Shown one piece after another: positions 11,152 through 22,642 of a stretch of DNA of 64,000 nt. Position 1 is the stretch's first letter; each line of letters starts with the position of its first letter. A program made the position numbers and the translations under genes. The stretch covers positions 186,001 through 250,000 of the forward strand of contig NZ_CABHYG010000004.1 in the NCBI RefSeq assembly GCF_902170785.1, read 5' to 3'. Source of the stretch: Yersinia proxima. GTDB taxonomy: Bacteria > Pseudomonadota > Gammaproteobacteria > Enterobacterales > Enterobacteriaceae. Under the pieces are notes generated by a model. That model did no database searches, was not told the origin of the DNA, and was given only the letters and a program-made list of their open reading frames with translations.

Positions 11152-14100
11152 CTACTCATGTGGCGGCGGAGCCAATACTTCACGATTACCGTTATGCCCC
11201 GGTGTACTAACAATCTGTTGGGCTTCCATCTGTTCAATAATGCGTGCAGCACGGTTATACCCAATACGGAACTGGCGTTGCACACCGGAGATAGATGCAC
11301 GACGTTTCTCCAAAACAAAATTCACCGCCTGATCAAACAGTGGATCCAACTCTTCGTCGCTATCCAGGCCAAGGCTACCGCCTTCACCTTCATCGCTGCC
11401 ACTGAGAATGCTTTCAATATATTGAGGCCGGCCTCGCGCTTTCCAATCATTAACGACTGCATGCACTTCCTGATCTCGGACAAAAGCACCATGAACACGC
11501 ACCGGAATTGAGGAGTTAGGTGCCATATACAGCATATCCCCCATGCCCAGTAGTGATTCTGCTCCGCCCTGATCAAGGATAGTTCGCGAGTCAATCTTGC
11601 TGGATACCGTAAATGCGATACGGGTTGGAATATTGGCTTTAATCAAGCCAGTAATCACATCCACGGATGGCCGCTGAGTTGCCAGAACCAAATGAATACC
11701 GGCAGCTCGGGCTTTTTGCGCCAAACGAGCAATCAGCTCTTCAACTTTCTTGCCCACCGTCATCATCAAGTCAGCAAACTCATCCACCATGACGACGATA
11801 TAAGGCAATTTCACCAGCATTGGCGGTGAGATATCCATGCTATCGGAGGGTTTCCAGAATGGATCTGGAATTGGCCGCCCCATAGCTTCAGCTTGTGCAA
11901 CTCGCTCATTGTACCCGGCGAGGTTACGTACGCCCAACGCAGACATCAACTTATAGCGCCGTTCCATTTCGCCGACACACCAGCGCAATGCATTCGCCGC
12001 ATCCTTCATATCCGTAACCACTTCGGTTAACAGATGAGGGATACCCTCATACACCGACAATTCCAGCATTTTCGGGTCAATCATGATAAAGCGCACATCA
12101 TCTGGCGTGGCTTTATACAAGATGCTGAGGATCATAGCGTTGACGCCAACCGATTTACCGGAACCGGTTGTACCCGCCACCAGCAAGTGCGGCATTTTTG
12201 CAAGATCAGCCACTACCGGTTGCCCGGCAATATCTTTACCCAACACAATAGCTAACGGTGATGGGTTATCACGGAATTTGGCACAATCAAGTACTTCGCG
12301 CAAATAGACGGTCTGGCGATGTTTATTGGGCAGTTCAAGCCCGACATAAGGTTTGCCAGGAATGACCTCAACCACACGCACAGCAATGGCAGATAGCGAA
12401 CGGGCCAGGTCACGAGAAAGATTGGATATGCGTGAAGCCTTAACCCCTGGAGCTAAATCCAACTCAAAACGGGTAATCACCGGTCCTGGCGAAATCCCGA
12501 CTACTTCCGCTTTCACCCGATAATCCCCTAGCCGTGCTTCCACCAGGCGAGCTGTTTGCTCCAAAGCAAACATATCAACCGGTTCTTCTTCCGCTGGCGG
12601 TGAAGAAAGGAGGTCCAGCGTAGGTAATGGGGTTGTCGGTTTGACCAAAGGCTGGTCATTACGCATCAGGAACGGGTGAATCAAACTATCCATCGCCGGA
12701 GTTGGCTGCACCGGTGATACTGGCTGTGCTGGTGCCGTTGCCGTAGGTTGCACTGGTGTTGATTGACCTGAATATGCTTGGTGAGTTTGATTTGCCTCTG
12801 GTGGCTGATAGGCCGAGACCTGTTCAATGTGCTCTGGTGCTGAAGAACTTTGCACGGGTGCAGGCTGTGCGGCTTCGTCAACATACGGAGACAGTGTGAA
12901 CAAAGGCTCACGCGGGCTTTCATCAACCAGATCGGCAACAGGCGAGAACGTGAAGGCACTGCGAGTATCTACCGGTTGTATCTCTTCAACAACAGCATGT
13001 TCATATTGGCTATTGTCACTATTTTCACCCTGCGTTACGCCATAGCGATGTTGCTGCTGCGCGGCAAAATCTTGTCGCAATGACGCCTCTTGCAAAGCTA
13101 GTTCATCCTCCGGCTCAACCGCAGAAAAAGTATTCACTCCCGCATCGACTGATTGTCCATAACGCACAGCTTGCTGATCGGCAAAGGCTTTACGTAATAT
13201 TGCCTGCTCTAATGCATCATCATCCTCAGATGTAGCACCTGCTGTGAACGACGTTTGAGGCGCTTGTGCCTCTTGCTCACGTTGCTCTTGCTCCGCCATA
13301 CGTTGAGACGGAAGTTTAATACCGAAAGATGCCAGCTCACGCCTTGTAGGGATGCGGACAGGATTAGGCCGTGGTAACTCCGGCCCTATACCTTGTTTAA
13401 TCTGCGAACTGCTATCACTGGTAGCGGTAAATGCTGGCATAAACGTAGCTGCGGCTGCACTTGCCGCGACAATCCCCGCAGTAGATTCAGAGCGATTGAG
13501 GGCACCCATAGCGGCCAGACTATCTGTATCCGCGCCTAATCCTGGGTTCATATAAGGTGTATTTTCCACCTGATCGCTATGGCGCTGTGCAGCAGAAAAA
13601 TCGAATGGTGAATGGCTGGCAGGGCTTGTTGGCTTATCCCATGAACCCAGTTGAGGCTCAGGCCGTTCAACCGGTGGTACAATACGTGTTGGCGCAGGGG
13701 ACGTCGCTTCTTGTGGGATCTCAAAAGAATAAAGTGGCGGCGTTGCGTCTACATTATCAGCCATCGGCGCTGCACTGTGGTTGATAGTGGGTTCAGACGG
13801 ATTTTCTGTAGGAGCTAATACCGCTTGTTTACCATTATCTGTCGCACGTAATGCACTCAGTAATGGATCATAATGATTTAATAGTTCATCGTTTTCAGCC
13901 GCAATTTTATCTGTCGGAATTGCCCCATCTAATATTGGGCTGACAGGTGTGTCAGTTACAGATGGTGCCGAGAACAAAACATCGTCGTCATCTGCATGGG
14001 CTGAATTGGCCGCCAGCGCGCTAGCCGCGGCGACACCTGCTAGCGCTTTATTAGCGGCACCAACACTCTTATCTTGCTCGACGGTATTCGCTTCTTCAAT

Positions 14101-14757
14101 TTGGTAATCGTCATCTTCATCGTCATAACGTTCTTCACGACGTGAGCGATTGGTCATAAATGTCAAAGAACCTAAAACGACCCCACCAATTTTTTCGGCA
14201 ATAACCAACCATGACCAGCCAGTGAAAAGTGTCAAACCGACAGCCCAGATACAAAGCAACGTCAGGGTAGCACCAACGCCATTAAACCACGGCAACATGG
14301 CATTACTAAATAGGCTACCGATTACCCCACCAGAGGCAAAGTAATAGAGATCGTCAATATTTAATGCAGCTAGCCCGCATGACGTTAAAATCAGCGCTAA
14401 TGTACCAATAAGGCGCAGCGAGAGAGCAAAGTAATCGATATGTTCACTGGCATCACGTTGGCGAAATGCGGCCCAACACAACATCACCATAATGGCAGGG
14501 ATTGCATAAGCCAACACACCAAAAGTGAAGAACAATGTATCGGCCATCCAGGCACCCACACTCCCTCCAAGGTTATGGATAGGCTCGTGCCATGAGGTTT
14601 GCGACCAACTCGGGTCTGAAGGATTGAAACTGAGCAGCGCGGCCATAAGGAAGGCTGCTAAAATCGTTACTACAATCAAAACAGCCTCAAGCAAACGGCG
14701 CCCACTGCTGAGTTTTTTCAAAGTAACTTCTTTATCTTCTGTATATTCCTGGCTCAA
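11152..14757 (-). CDS. ftsK: FtsK, septal DNA translocase
   Basis: FtsK anchors in the divisome and pumps chromosomal DNA through the closing septum, activating XerCD at dif. The 1201 residues start [25 protein letters not shown] as in E. coli. The N-terminal 200 residues hold four to five membrane helices. A long acidic, Pro/Gln/Ala-rich linker follows (about 210-700). The motor domain has Walker A GTTGSGKS near residues 860-867 and Walker [14 protein letters not shown]. The C-terminal gamma domain ([24 protein letters not shown]) reads KOPS. It is about 130 residues shorter than the E. coli protein, all in the linker. A LexA box lies upstream. lolA and rarA follow. Confidence 0.98.
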   Translation of the reverse strand: MSQEYTEDKEVTLKKLSSGRRLLEAVLIVVTILAAFLMAALLSFNPSDPSWSQTSWHEPIHNLGGSVGAWMADTLFFTFGVLAYAIPAIMVMLCWAAFRQRDASEHIDYFALSLRLIGTLALILTSCGLAALNIDDLYYFASGGVIGSLFSNAMLPWFNGVGATLTLLCIWAVGLTLFTGWSWLVIAEKIGGVVLGSLTFMTNRSRREERYDDEDDDYQIEEANTVEQDKSVGAANKALAGVAAASALAANSAHADDDDVLFSAPSVTDTPVSPILDGAIPTDKIAAENDELLNHYDPLLSALRATDNGKQAVLAPTENPSEPTINHSAAPMADNVDATPPLYSFEIPQEATSPAPTRIVPPVERPEPQLGSWDKPTSPASHSPFDFSAAQRHSDQVENTPYMNPGLGADTDSLAAMGALNRSESTAGIVAASAAAATFMPAFTATSDSSSQIKQGIGPELPRPNPVRIPTRRELASFGIKLPSQRMAEQEQREQEAQAPQTSFTAGATSEDDDALEQAILRKAFADQQAVRYGQSVDAGVNTFSAVEPEDELALQEASLRQDFAAQQQHRYGVTQGENSDNSQYEHAVVEEIQPVDTRSAFTFSPVADLVDESPREPLFTLSPYVDEAAQPAPVQSSSAPEHIEQVSAYQPPEANQTHQAYSGQSTPVQPTATAPAQPVSPVQPTPAMDSLIHPFLMRNDQPLVKPTTPLPTLDLLSSPPAEEEPVDMFALEQTARLVEARLGDYRVKAEVVGISPGPVITRFELDLAPGVKASRISNLSRDLARSLSAIAVRVVEVIPGKPYVGLELPNKHRQTVYLREVLDCAKFRDNPSPLAIVLGKDIAGQPVVADLAKMPHLLVAGTTGSGKSVGVNAMILSILYKATPDDVRFIMIDPKMLELSVYEGIPHLLTEVVTDMKDAANALRWCVGEMERRYKLMSALGVRNLAGYNERVAQAEAMGRPIPDPFWKPSDSMDISPPMLVKLPYIVVMVDEFADLMMTVGKKVEELIARLAQKARAAGIHLVLATQRPSVDVITGLIKANIPTRIAFTVSSKIDSRTILDQGGAESLLGMGDMLYMAPNSSIPVRVHGAFVRDQEVHAVVNDWKARGRPQYIESILSGSDEGEGGSLGLDSDEELDPLFDQAVNFVLEKRRASISGVQRQFRIGYNRAARIIEQMEAQQIVSTPGHNGNREVLAPPPHE

Positions 14758-14822
14758 GAAAGGCTCTCCAGGTTCCTGTTGATTGGTATGAGTAACAACG
14801 CCGAGAACCCTCCCGGCGCTGA

Positions 14823-14842
14823 AACTGTATGAATAAACAGGA
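14823..14842 (-). promoter_or_regulatory. LexA (SOS) box upstream of ftsK
   Basis: CTGTATGAATAAACAG fits the LexA core CTGT-N8-ACAG exactly with an AT-rich spacer, about 75 bases before the ftsK start. In E. coli ftsK is the SOS gene dinH, so conservation is expected. Confidence 0.8.
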
Positions 14843-14878
14843 GTGTAACCAAATTACTCAGGTTTTGCACCTGCCTGT

Positions 14879-15373
14879 TTACCGAGTTTTAATAACAAGG
14901 CGGTTACTCTGCTTCACTTCTTCCATGACCACATAGGTGCGGGTGTCATTCACGCCTGGTAGGCGAAGCAAGGTCTCACCGAGTAAAGTACGGTAAGCTG
15001 ACATGTCAGGCACACGGGTTTTCAACAGATAGTCGAAATCGCCGGAAACCAGGTGACACTCTTGAATTTCCTCAAGATTTTTTACAGCAGCATTAAATTG
15101 CTCGAACACATCCGGAGCGCCACGATTCAGAGTAATCTCAACGATAACCAGCAAAGATGCATCCAAATACTGTGGATTAAGCAATGCGGTATAGCCATGA
15201 ATGAAGCCCTGACGCTCTAAGCGGCGAACCCGTTCCAAACATGGTGTTGGTGACAACCCTACTCGTTTTGAAAGCTCAACGTTGGAGATACGCCCATCCT
15301 TTTGTAATTCATTCAGGATGTTACGATCTATACGATCAAGCTCTTTCCCCGGGCGTTTTTTATTATCTATCAT
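14879..15373 (-). CDS. lrp: Lrp, leucine-responsive global regulator
   Basis: Lrp is an octamer- or hexadecamer-forming feast/famine DNA-binding protein. The ATG at 15373 (MIDNKKRPGKELDRIDRN) gives 164 residues, the E. coli length, and nearly identical sequence. The N-terminal helix-turn-helix is ISNVELSKRVGLSPTPCLERVRRLE. The C-terminal RAM domain has the leucine-binding segment EECHLVSGDFDYLLKTRV and ends VKQSNRLVIKTR. An in-frame upstream extension of 24 codons is not conserved. It is divergent from trxB across a long regulatory gap and precedes ftsK. Lrp usually represses its own promoter. Confidence 0.98.
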   Translation of the reverse strand: MIDNKKRPGKELDRIDRNILNELQKDGRISNVELSKRVGLSPTPCLERVRRLERQGFIHGYTALLNPQYLDASLLVIVEITLNRGAPDVFEQFNAAVKNLEEIQECHLVSGDFDYLLKTRVPDMSAYRTLLGETLLRLPGVNDTRTYVVMEEVKQSNRLVIKTR

Positions 15374-17105
<1,732 letters not shown>

Positions 17106-17131
17106 CATCTGACATAACTGATTCAATCATG

Positions 17132-17171
17132 ACAAACGGGCAGCTGACAAATATGTGGGCTGCCCGTTTGT
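17132..17171 (+). terminator. Terminator of trxB
   Basis: A perfect 13-bp stem, ACAAACGGGCAGC / GCTGCCCGTTTGT, encloses a 14-base loop and is followed by CTTTCT. Confidence 0.8.
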
Positions 17172-17376
17172 CTTTCTATTGACCCTTTATTTTGTATCTC
17201 GGCATGTCAATGAAAAACAGCAAATTATAGATATCGCCTAATGCGGCAACTATCACAAGCATTATGGTTTCACCTCATGCCGTGACGAGGTAATATTGCC
17301 CCTCGCTGGTTTGCCATCTCGAAAGGTGACAACCATTTTTGACATTCTCCCGTACCTTGCGCAGACAAATTGCCCG

Positions 17377-19143
17377 ATGAATAAAACACGACAGTATGAG
17401 TTGATTCGTTGGCTGAAAAAACAAAGCGCCCCGGCGCAACGTTGGCTCCGCCTGTCCATGTTACTTGGCCTCCTCAGCGGGTTATTGATTATTGCTCAAG
17501 CATGGCTGTTGGCCACCTTGCTGCAATCTTTGATTATCGACAAAGTCCCCCGTGCAGAATTAATCACTGATTTTGGTTTGCTGGCAGGAACCTTCGCCGT
17601 GCGTGCCGTGATCAGTTGGTTACGTGAACGAGTGGGGTTTATTTGCGGCATGAAAGTGCGTCAGCAAATCCGCAAAATGGTGTTAGACCGATTAGAACAA
17701 CTCGGCCCCGCCTGGGTAAAAGGCAAACCAGCCGGAAGTTGGGCGACGATTATTTTGGAACAGATTGAAGATATGCAGGATTACTATTCTCGCTATCTGC
17801 CACAAATGTATTTGGCTGTTCTTATTCCGGTGCTGATTCTCATTGCTGTCTTCCCGATCAACTGGGCGGCAGGTTTAATTCTATTTGTCACCGCGCCGCT
17901 GATCCCCTTATTTATGGCACTGGTGGGAATGGGGGCGGCCGATGCTAACCGGCGTAACTTTGTGGCGTTGGCCCGTCTGAGTGGTAACTTCCTCGACCGT
18001 TTACGCGGTTTGGACACTTTACGGCTATTTAACCGCGCCAAAGCGGAAACAGACCAAATTCGCGAATCCTCAGAAGATTTTCGCCGCCGCACGATGGAAG
18101 TGCTACGAATGGCCTTCCTCTCCTCTGCCGTATTGGAGTTTTTCGCCGCCATTTCCATCGCAGTCGTCGCTGTTTATTTCGGTTTCTCCTATTTGGGGGA
18201 GTTGAATTTTGGCAGCTACGGCCTTGGTGTAACACTGTTTGCAGGTTTTCTGGTTTTAATCTTGGCACCTGAATTCTTCCAGCCATTGCGCGATTTAGGT
18301 ACGTTTTATCACGCCAAAGCACAAGCTGTCGGTGCTGCTGAATCACTGGTTACCTTTTTGAACACTGACGGTGAAACTATTGGACGGGGTGATAAAGTTC
18401 TTGATGGCACCGGTTCCATCGCTCTCGAAGCTAGTGAACTGGAAATATTATCTCCTACAGGTACTCGTTTAGCTGGGCCACTAACATTCTCCCTATCAGC
18501 GGGAAAAAGAGTGGCTATCGTTGGCCTGAGTGGTGCGGGCAAAAGCTCATTGCTTAACTTGCTATTGGGTTTTTTACCTTATCGCGGCTCAGTAAAAGTC
18601 AACAACATAGAATTGCGGGAACTGGATCCGCAAATCTGGCGTAGCCAACTTAGCTGGGTCGGACAGAATCCGCACTTGCCGGAGCAGACGCTGGTCACCA
18701 ATATTTTGTTAGGCCAACCTGATGCCAGCAATGACCAACTACAACAAGCGATTGAGCGCGCGTATATCAATGAATTTCTCGATGACTTGCCGCAAGGGTT
18801 AGATACGGAGGTCGGTGACCATTCAGCGCGACTTTCTGTTGGGCAAGCCCAGCGAGTAGCTGTTGCCAGAGCATTGCTGAACCCATGTCGACTCTTGCTA
18901 TTAGACGAACCTACGGCCAGTTTGGATGCACATAGTGAGCAATTGGTCATGAAAGCGCTTGAAGAAGCCTCTCGTAAGCAAACGACGTTACTGGTCACTC
19001 ATCAGTTGGAAGATACGCTGGGATATGATCAAATCTGGGTGATGGATAATGGCCTTTTAATTCAACAAGGTGATTACTCCAGCTTAAGTCAAGTTGACGG
19101 TTCATTTGCCAATCTGCTGTCCCACCGCAGTGAGGAGCTTTAA
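17377..19143 (+). CDS. cydD: CydD, subunit of the CydDC glutathione/cysteine ABC exporter
   Basis: CydDC is a heterodimeric inner-membrane ABC transporter that exports glutathione and cysteine and binds heme. It is required to assemble cytochrome bd. The ATG at 17377 (MNKTRQYELIRWLKKQSAPAQRW) gives 588 residues, equal to E. coli. Six membrane helices precede the nucleotide-binding domain, with Walker A GLSGAGKSS near residues 382-390, signature LSVGQAQR and Walker B LLLLDEPTASLD. In-frame codons upstream of 17377 are not conserved. cydC follows after two bases, so translation is likely coupled. Confidence 0.97.
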   Translation: MNKTRQYELIRWLKKQSAPAQRWLRLSMLLGLLSGLLIIAQAWLLATLLQSLIIDKVPRAELITDFGLLAGTFAVRAVISWLRERVGFICGMKVRQQIRKMVLDRLEQLGPAWVKGKPAGSWATIILEQIEDMQDYYSRYLPQMYLAVLIPVLILIAVFPINWAAGLILFVTAPLIPLFMALVGMGAADANRRNFVALARLSGNFLDRLRGLDTLRLFNRAKAETDQIRESSEDFRRRTMEVLRMAFLSSAVLEFFAAISIAVVAVYFGFSYLGELNFGSYGLGVTLFAGFLVLILAPEFFQPLRDLGTFYHAKAQAVGAAESLVTFLNTDGETIGRGDKVLDGTGSIALEASELEILSPTGTRLAGPLTFSLSAGKRVAIVGLSGAGKSSLLNLLLGFLPYRGSVKVNNIELRELDPQIWRSQLSWVGQNPHLPEQTLVTNILLGQPDASNDQLQQAIERAYINEFLDDLPQGLDTEVGDHSARLSVGQAQRVAVARALLNPCRLLLLDEPTASLDAHSEQLVMKALEEASRKQTTLLVTHQLEDTLGYDQIWVMDNGLLIQQGDYSSLSQVDGSFANLLSHRSEEL

Positions 19144-19145
19144 TC

Positions 19146-20870
19146 ATGCGAGCACTTCTCCCCTTTCTGGCGTTGTATCGCCGCCATTGGTTCCTAATTT
19201 GCCTCGGTATTGTATTGGCAATCATCACCCTACTCGCCAGTATCGGGTTGCTCACTTTATCCGGTTGGTTCCTGGCAGGAACTGCCATTGCTGGCCCCGC
19301 AGGATTGTATACTTTTAACTATCTGCTCCCTGCAGCTGGCGTGCGAGGTGCTGCAATTACCCGAACAGCGGGCCGCTATGCCGAACGTGTTGTCAGCCAT
19401 GACGCGACATTTAGAGTGCTGGCACATCTGCGGGTATTTGCATTCCAGAAAATTTTGCCACTTTCCCCAGCCGGTATTGCTCGCTTTCGCCAGAGCGAGT
19501 TACTGAACCGCCTGGTCGCCGATGTCGATACACTCGACCATCTTTATCTGCGGGTAATATCTCCATTGGTTGCCGCCGTTGTTATCATAGCAGCTGTTAC
19601 CTTTGGCCTGAGTTACATCGATGTCAATTTAGCACTGACACTCGGTGCCATTCTGCTCGGGTTGTTATTGCTCGTGCCGTTGATTTTCTATCGTGCTGGT
19701 AAACCCATTGGTCGTGATTTAACTGACCTGCGTGGCCGTTATCGTTCACAACTGACGTCTTGGTTGCAAGGTCAAGCTGAACTGTTGGTTTTCGGGGCAT
19801 TACACCGTTTTCGCGCTTCATTAGAAGATATTGAGCAGCGTTGGATGACTCGCCAAAAGCAACAAGCATCATTGGCGGGTTTAGCTCAGGCTTTAATGAT
19901 TCTCGCTTCAGGTTTGACCGTTACATTAATTTTATGGCTTGCCGCTGCCGGAATAGGAAGTGACAGCCATCCTGGTGCATTGTTGGCACTGTTCGTTTTC
20001 ACATCGTTGGCAGCGTTTGAAGCTCTATTACCCGTTGCGGGTGCTTTCCAACACTTGGGACAAGTCATTGCATCAGCGACCCGCGTTGGTCAGCTAATGG
20101 AACAAAAACCCGAAGTAACATTCCCAGTTAGCGGCCCCACAGTAGCCCCGCAGGTGGCGCTAGAAGTGACAGGGCTGAGTTTTACTTACCCACAGCAGCC
20201 ATTACCTGTTTTACAGAATATATCGCTGTCACTGACCGCTGGGGAGCATATTGCGCTATTAGGCCGTACCGGCTGTGGTAAGTCCACACTATTGCAGTTA
20301 TTAACCCGGGCATGGGATGCCAATGAAGGTGTCATCACGCTAAACGGAAGACCTTTAGCCAATTTTGATGAAACGACACTGCGCCAAATGATGACAGTGG
20401 TCAGTCAGCGGGTGCATATTTTCAGCAGCACATTGCGAGAAAATCTATTGCTAGCCTGTCCTACTGCAACAGATGAACAGCTGAAAATTGTTTTAGAACA
20501 AGTTGGCTTGCCTAATTTGCTAGATAACGATGAAGGGCTGAATGCCTGGATGGGTGATGGTGGGCGACCATTATCCGGGGGTGAGCAACGCCGTCTAGGC
20601 ATTGCTCGTGCGCTACTGCATCCAGCACCACTGCTGCTTCTCGACGAGCCAACTGAAGGATTAGACGCAGAAACTGAGCAACATATTCTCACGTTATTGC
20701 GCCAACACTGTCAGCATAAGAGCCTGATTATTGTCACGCATCGCTTGTATGGGTTGGAATATATGGATCGAATCTGTGTAATGGATGGAGGGAAGATAGT
20801 TGAGCAAGGCAGTCACCAAAACTTGTTACAAAACAAGGGGCGCTACTACCAATTCCATCAGCGGCATTAA
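19146..20870 (+). CDS. cydC: CydC, subunit of the CydDC glutathione/cysteine ABC exporter
   Basis: This is the partner half-transporter of CydD. The 574 residues are close to the 573 of E. coli. The N-terminal membrane domain includes LSGWFLAGTAIAGPAGLYTFNYLLPAAGVRGAAITRTAGRYAERVVSHDATFRVL. The ATPase domain has Walker A GRTGCGKST (about 372-380), signature LSGGEQRRLGIARAL and Walker B LLLLDEPTEGLD. It starts two bases after cydD. No terminator is evident before the ERIC element that begins 28 bases after the stop. Confidence 0.97.
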   Translation: MRALLPFLALYRRHWFLICLGIVLAIITLLASIGLLTLSGWFLAGTAIAGPAGLYTFNYLLPAAGVRGAAITRTAGRYAERVVSHDATFRVLAHLRVFAFQKILPLSPAGIARFRQSELLNRLVADVDTLDHLYLRVISPLVAAVVIIAAVTFGLSYIDVNLALTLGAILLGLLLLVPLIFYRAGKPIGRDLTDLRGRYRSQLTSWLQGQAELLVFGALHRFRASLEDIEQRWMTRQKQQASLAGLAQALMILASGLTVTLILWLAAAGIGSDSHPGALLALFVFTSLAAFEALLPVAGAFQHLGQVIASATRVGQLMEQKPEVTFPVSGPTVAPQVALEVTGLSFTYPQQPLPVLQNISLSLTAGEHIALLGRTGCGKSTLLQLLTRAWDANEGVITLNGRPLANFDETTLRQMMTVVSQRVHIFSSTLRENLLLACPTATDEQLKIVLEQVGLPNLLDNDEGLNAWMGDGGRPLSGGEQRRLGIARALLHPAPLLLLDEPTEGLDAETEQHILTLLRQHCQHKSLIIVTHRLYGLEYMDRICVMDGGKIVEQGSHQNLLQNKGRYYQFHQRH

Positions 20871-20898
20871 TATGAAGATGATGTGTAAATAAAGCGCT

Positions 20899-21096
20899 TA
20901 TACCCTAAATAATTCGAGTTGCAGGAAGGCAGCAACTGAGTGACAAATTGGTTGTAAACCATTTTGAACAGCGCTTGCGCTGGCCCGTAAGGTGAGCCTC
21001 TGATGAGGCTCATAATCCACAAGAGCTTACATAAGTAAGTGACTGGGGTGAACGAAGGCAGCCAGCGCACATACAGCTTGAAGTATGACGGATATA
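20899..21096. repeat. ERIC element carrying a ~70-bp insertion
   Basis: The ends (TATACCC...GGATATA) and the core GAGCTTACATAAGTAAGTGA match the ERIC consensus. The element is 198 bp instead of about 127 because roughly 70 bases (about 20943-21013) sit after GAGTG in the left half. The insert contains its own hairpins (AGCGCTTGCGCT; GAGCCTCTGATGAGGCTC). ERICs with insertions of this size are known in enterobacteria. It fills most of the cydC-aat gap. Confidence 0.9.
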
Positions 21097-21302
21097 AACA
21101 TAGGCAGATAATCAGCAAATTTATAGCTAATATTAAGTAAACCTGCTGAAACCAAAGCAGTATTATTGTTATTGATGATCATATCCAAAACCATCATTAG
21201 AGCCACAGCCGAAAATGGCGGTGAGTACATCGTCAATAGCGATGTGGCTCCAAAAGCAACGGGGATGCCCAAATGGGCTTGTAAGTGTCACCAAGGGGAT
21301 TT

Positions 21303-22028
21303 ATGCGCATCACACAGCTATCTTCTCAATCATTTGCGTTCCCCTCGCCTGATCTGGCTCTGCGCGAACCAAACGGATTGTTGGCCCTGGGGGGAGATCT
21401 GTCGCCTCCTCGTTTGTTGGCCGCCTATGAACGGGGGATTTTCCCTTGGTTCAATCCTGGAGAAATGATTTTATGGTGGTCACCTGACCCTAGAGCTGTA
21501 TTGTACCCAGAAGATTTACATATCAGCCGGAGTATGCGGCGCTTTCTGCGCAACTGCCCTTATCGATTTACGCTCAACCACGCTTTTGAAGATGTTGTTC
21601 GTGCCTGTGCCTCTCAACGTGATGAAGGAACCTGGATTGGCGATGATGTACAACAGGCATACTACCAGTTGCATGTTCTGGGTCACGCCCATTCCATAGA
21701 GGTTTGGCTGGAAAATGAGCTGGTTGGTGGTTTGTATGGTATCTCAGTAGGCACCCTGTTTTGTGGTGAATCCATGTTTAGCAGGGCTAATAATGCCTCA
21801 AAAAGCGCTTTAATGGTTTTTTGTCATCATTTTACCCATCATGGTGGAGAACTGATTGACTGTCAGGTCCTCAACGCTCACACTGCGTCGCTGGGTGCGA
21901 TTGAGATCCCACGCAGCTTTTTTTTGCAACAGTTGAGTCAACTCCAGTTTAGTCCACTACCGGCTGAATGCTGGTTACCGCAATCGTTGGATTTTTCATC
22001 CACGATGCAGGTAAAACTCAACTGTTAA
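21303..22028 (+). CDS. aat: Aat, leucyl/phenylalanyl-tRNA-protein transferase
   Basis: Aat transfers Leu or Phe from tRNA to N-terminal Lys or Arg of proteins, making N-degrons for ClpS-ClpAP, whose genes lie 0.6-3 kb downstream. The ATG at 21303 ([34 protein letters not shown]) gives 241 residues. Six codons upstream are open but not conserved, and AAGGGG precedes the ATG. The family core is complete: [71 protein letters not shown]. Cytosolic. It is followed by infA. Confidence 0.97.
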   Translation: MRITQLSSQSFAFPSPDLALREPNGLLALGGDLSPPRLLAAYERGIFPWFNPGEMILWWSPDPRAVLYPEDLHISRSMRRFLRNCPYRFTLNHAFEDVVRACASQRDEGTWIGDDVQQAYYQLHVLGHAHSIEVWLENELVGGLYGISVGTLFCGESMFSRANNASKSALMVFCHHFTHHGGELIDCQVLNAHTASLGAIEIPRSFFLQQLSQLQFSPLPAECWLPQSLDFSSTMQVKLNC

Positions 22029-22034
22029 AAAGAA

Positions 22035-22128
22035 CCCCACATTAGGCTTTATCCCCTCTTACCGGCAGACTAATTTTGCTGAAATGGTGCGATGACCGCC
22101 AACACTTCTTTACATAATGTGGGTTTTT
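22035..22128 (+). terminator. Possible long-loop terminator between aat and infA
   Basis: CCCCACATTA at 22035-22044 and TAATGTGGG at 22115-22123 can pair (9-10 bp), and TTTTT follows the right arm. The 70-base loop makes this unusual. The right arm and T-run also sit close to where the infA promoter must be. Confidence 0.35.
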
Positions 22129-22161
22129 CGGCATTATCTTGCCGGTTAAAAACTAAGGTAG

Positions 22162-22398
<237 letters not shown>

Positions 22399-22410
22399 TC
22401 GGCTAACCTG

Positions 22411-22431
22411 TCGCCAGTTTAAGGCTGGCGA
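22411..22431 (+). terminator. Hairpin after infA
   Basis: TCGCCAG / CTGGCGA form a 7-bp stem with a seven-base loop 13 bases after the infA stop. There is no T-run, so it may be an mRNA 3' structure ahead of the real terminator at 22460. Confidence 0.4.
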
Positions 22432-22459
22432 GTTCTGAGGATGTAGTCCCCACCTCCGG

Positions 22460-22488
22460 CGCCCTTTCCATTAATGGCAGGGCGTTTT
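22460..22488 (+). terminator. Terminator of infA
   Basis: CGCCCT and AGGGCG pair around TTCCATTAATGGC, whose inner part (CCATTAATGG) is itself palindromic, and TTTT follows. Confidence 0.75.
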
Positions 22489-22561
22489 GCGTTTTCTTTT
22501 ATTTGTCTATTTAGTGCATTTATTCACCACACAAATAAAAGCAAAATGTGCAAAGAAATAA

Positions 22562-22599
22562 AAAGGGCGATAGCTGAATTAGCTTATCGCCCTTTATTT
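22562..22599 (-). terminator. Terminator of clpA (bidirectional)
   Basis: An 11-bp stem AAAGGGCGATA / TATCGCCCTTT is followed by T-rich DNA on both strands. It lies between the convergent infA and clpA genes. Confidence 0.85.
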
Positions 22600-22642
22600 T
22601 GTTCTAAATATGTTACTACAGCACAGTTAGTAGATAGCTAAC

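Noticed and set aside
22399-22561. Search for a serW-type tRNA-Ser after infA
   Set aside because: No cloverleaf, anticodon arm or CCA end could be formed. Only hairpins and a terminator are present.
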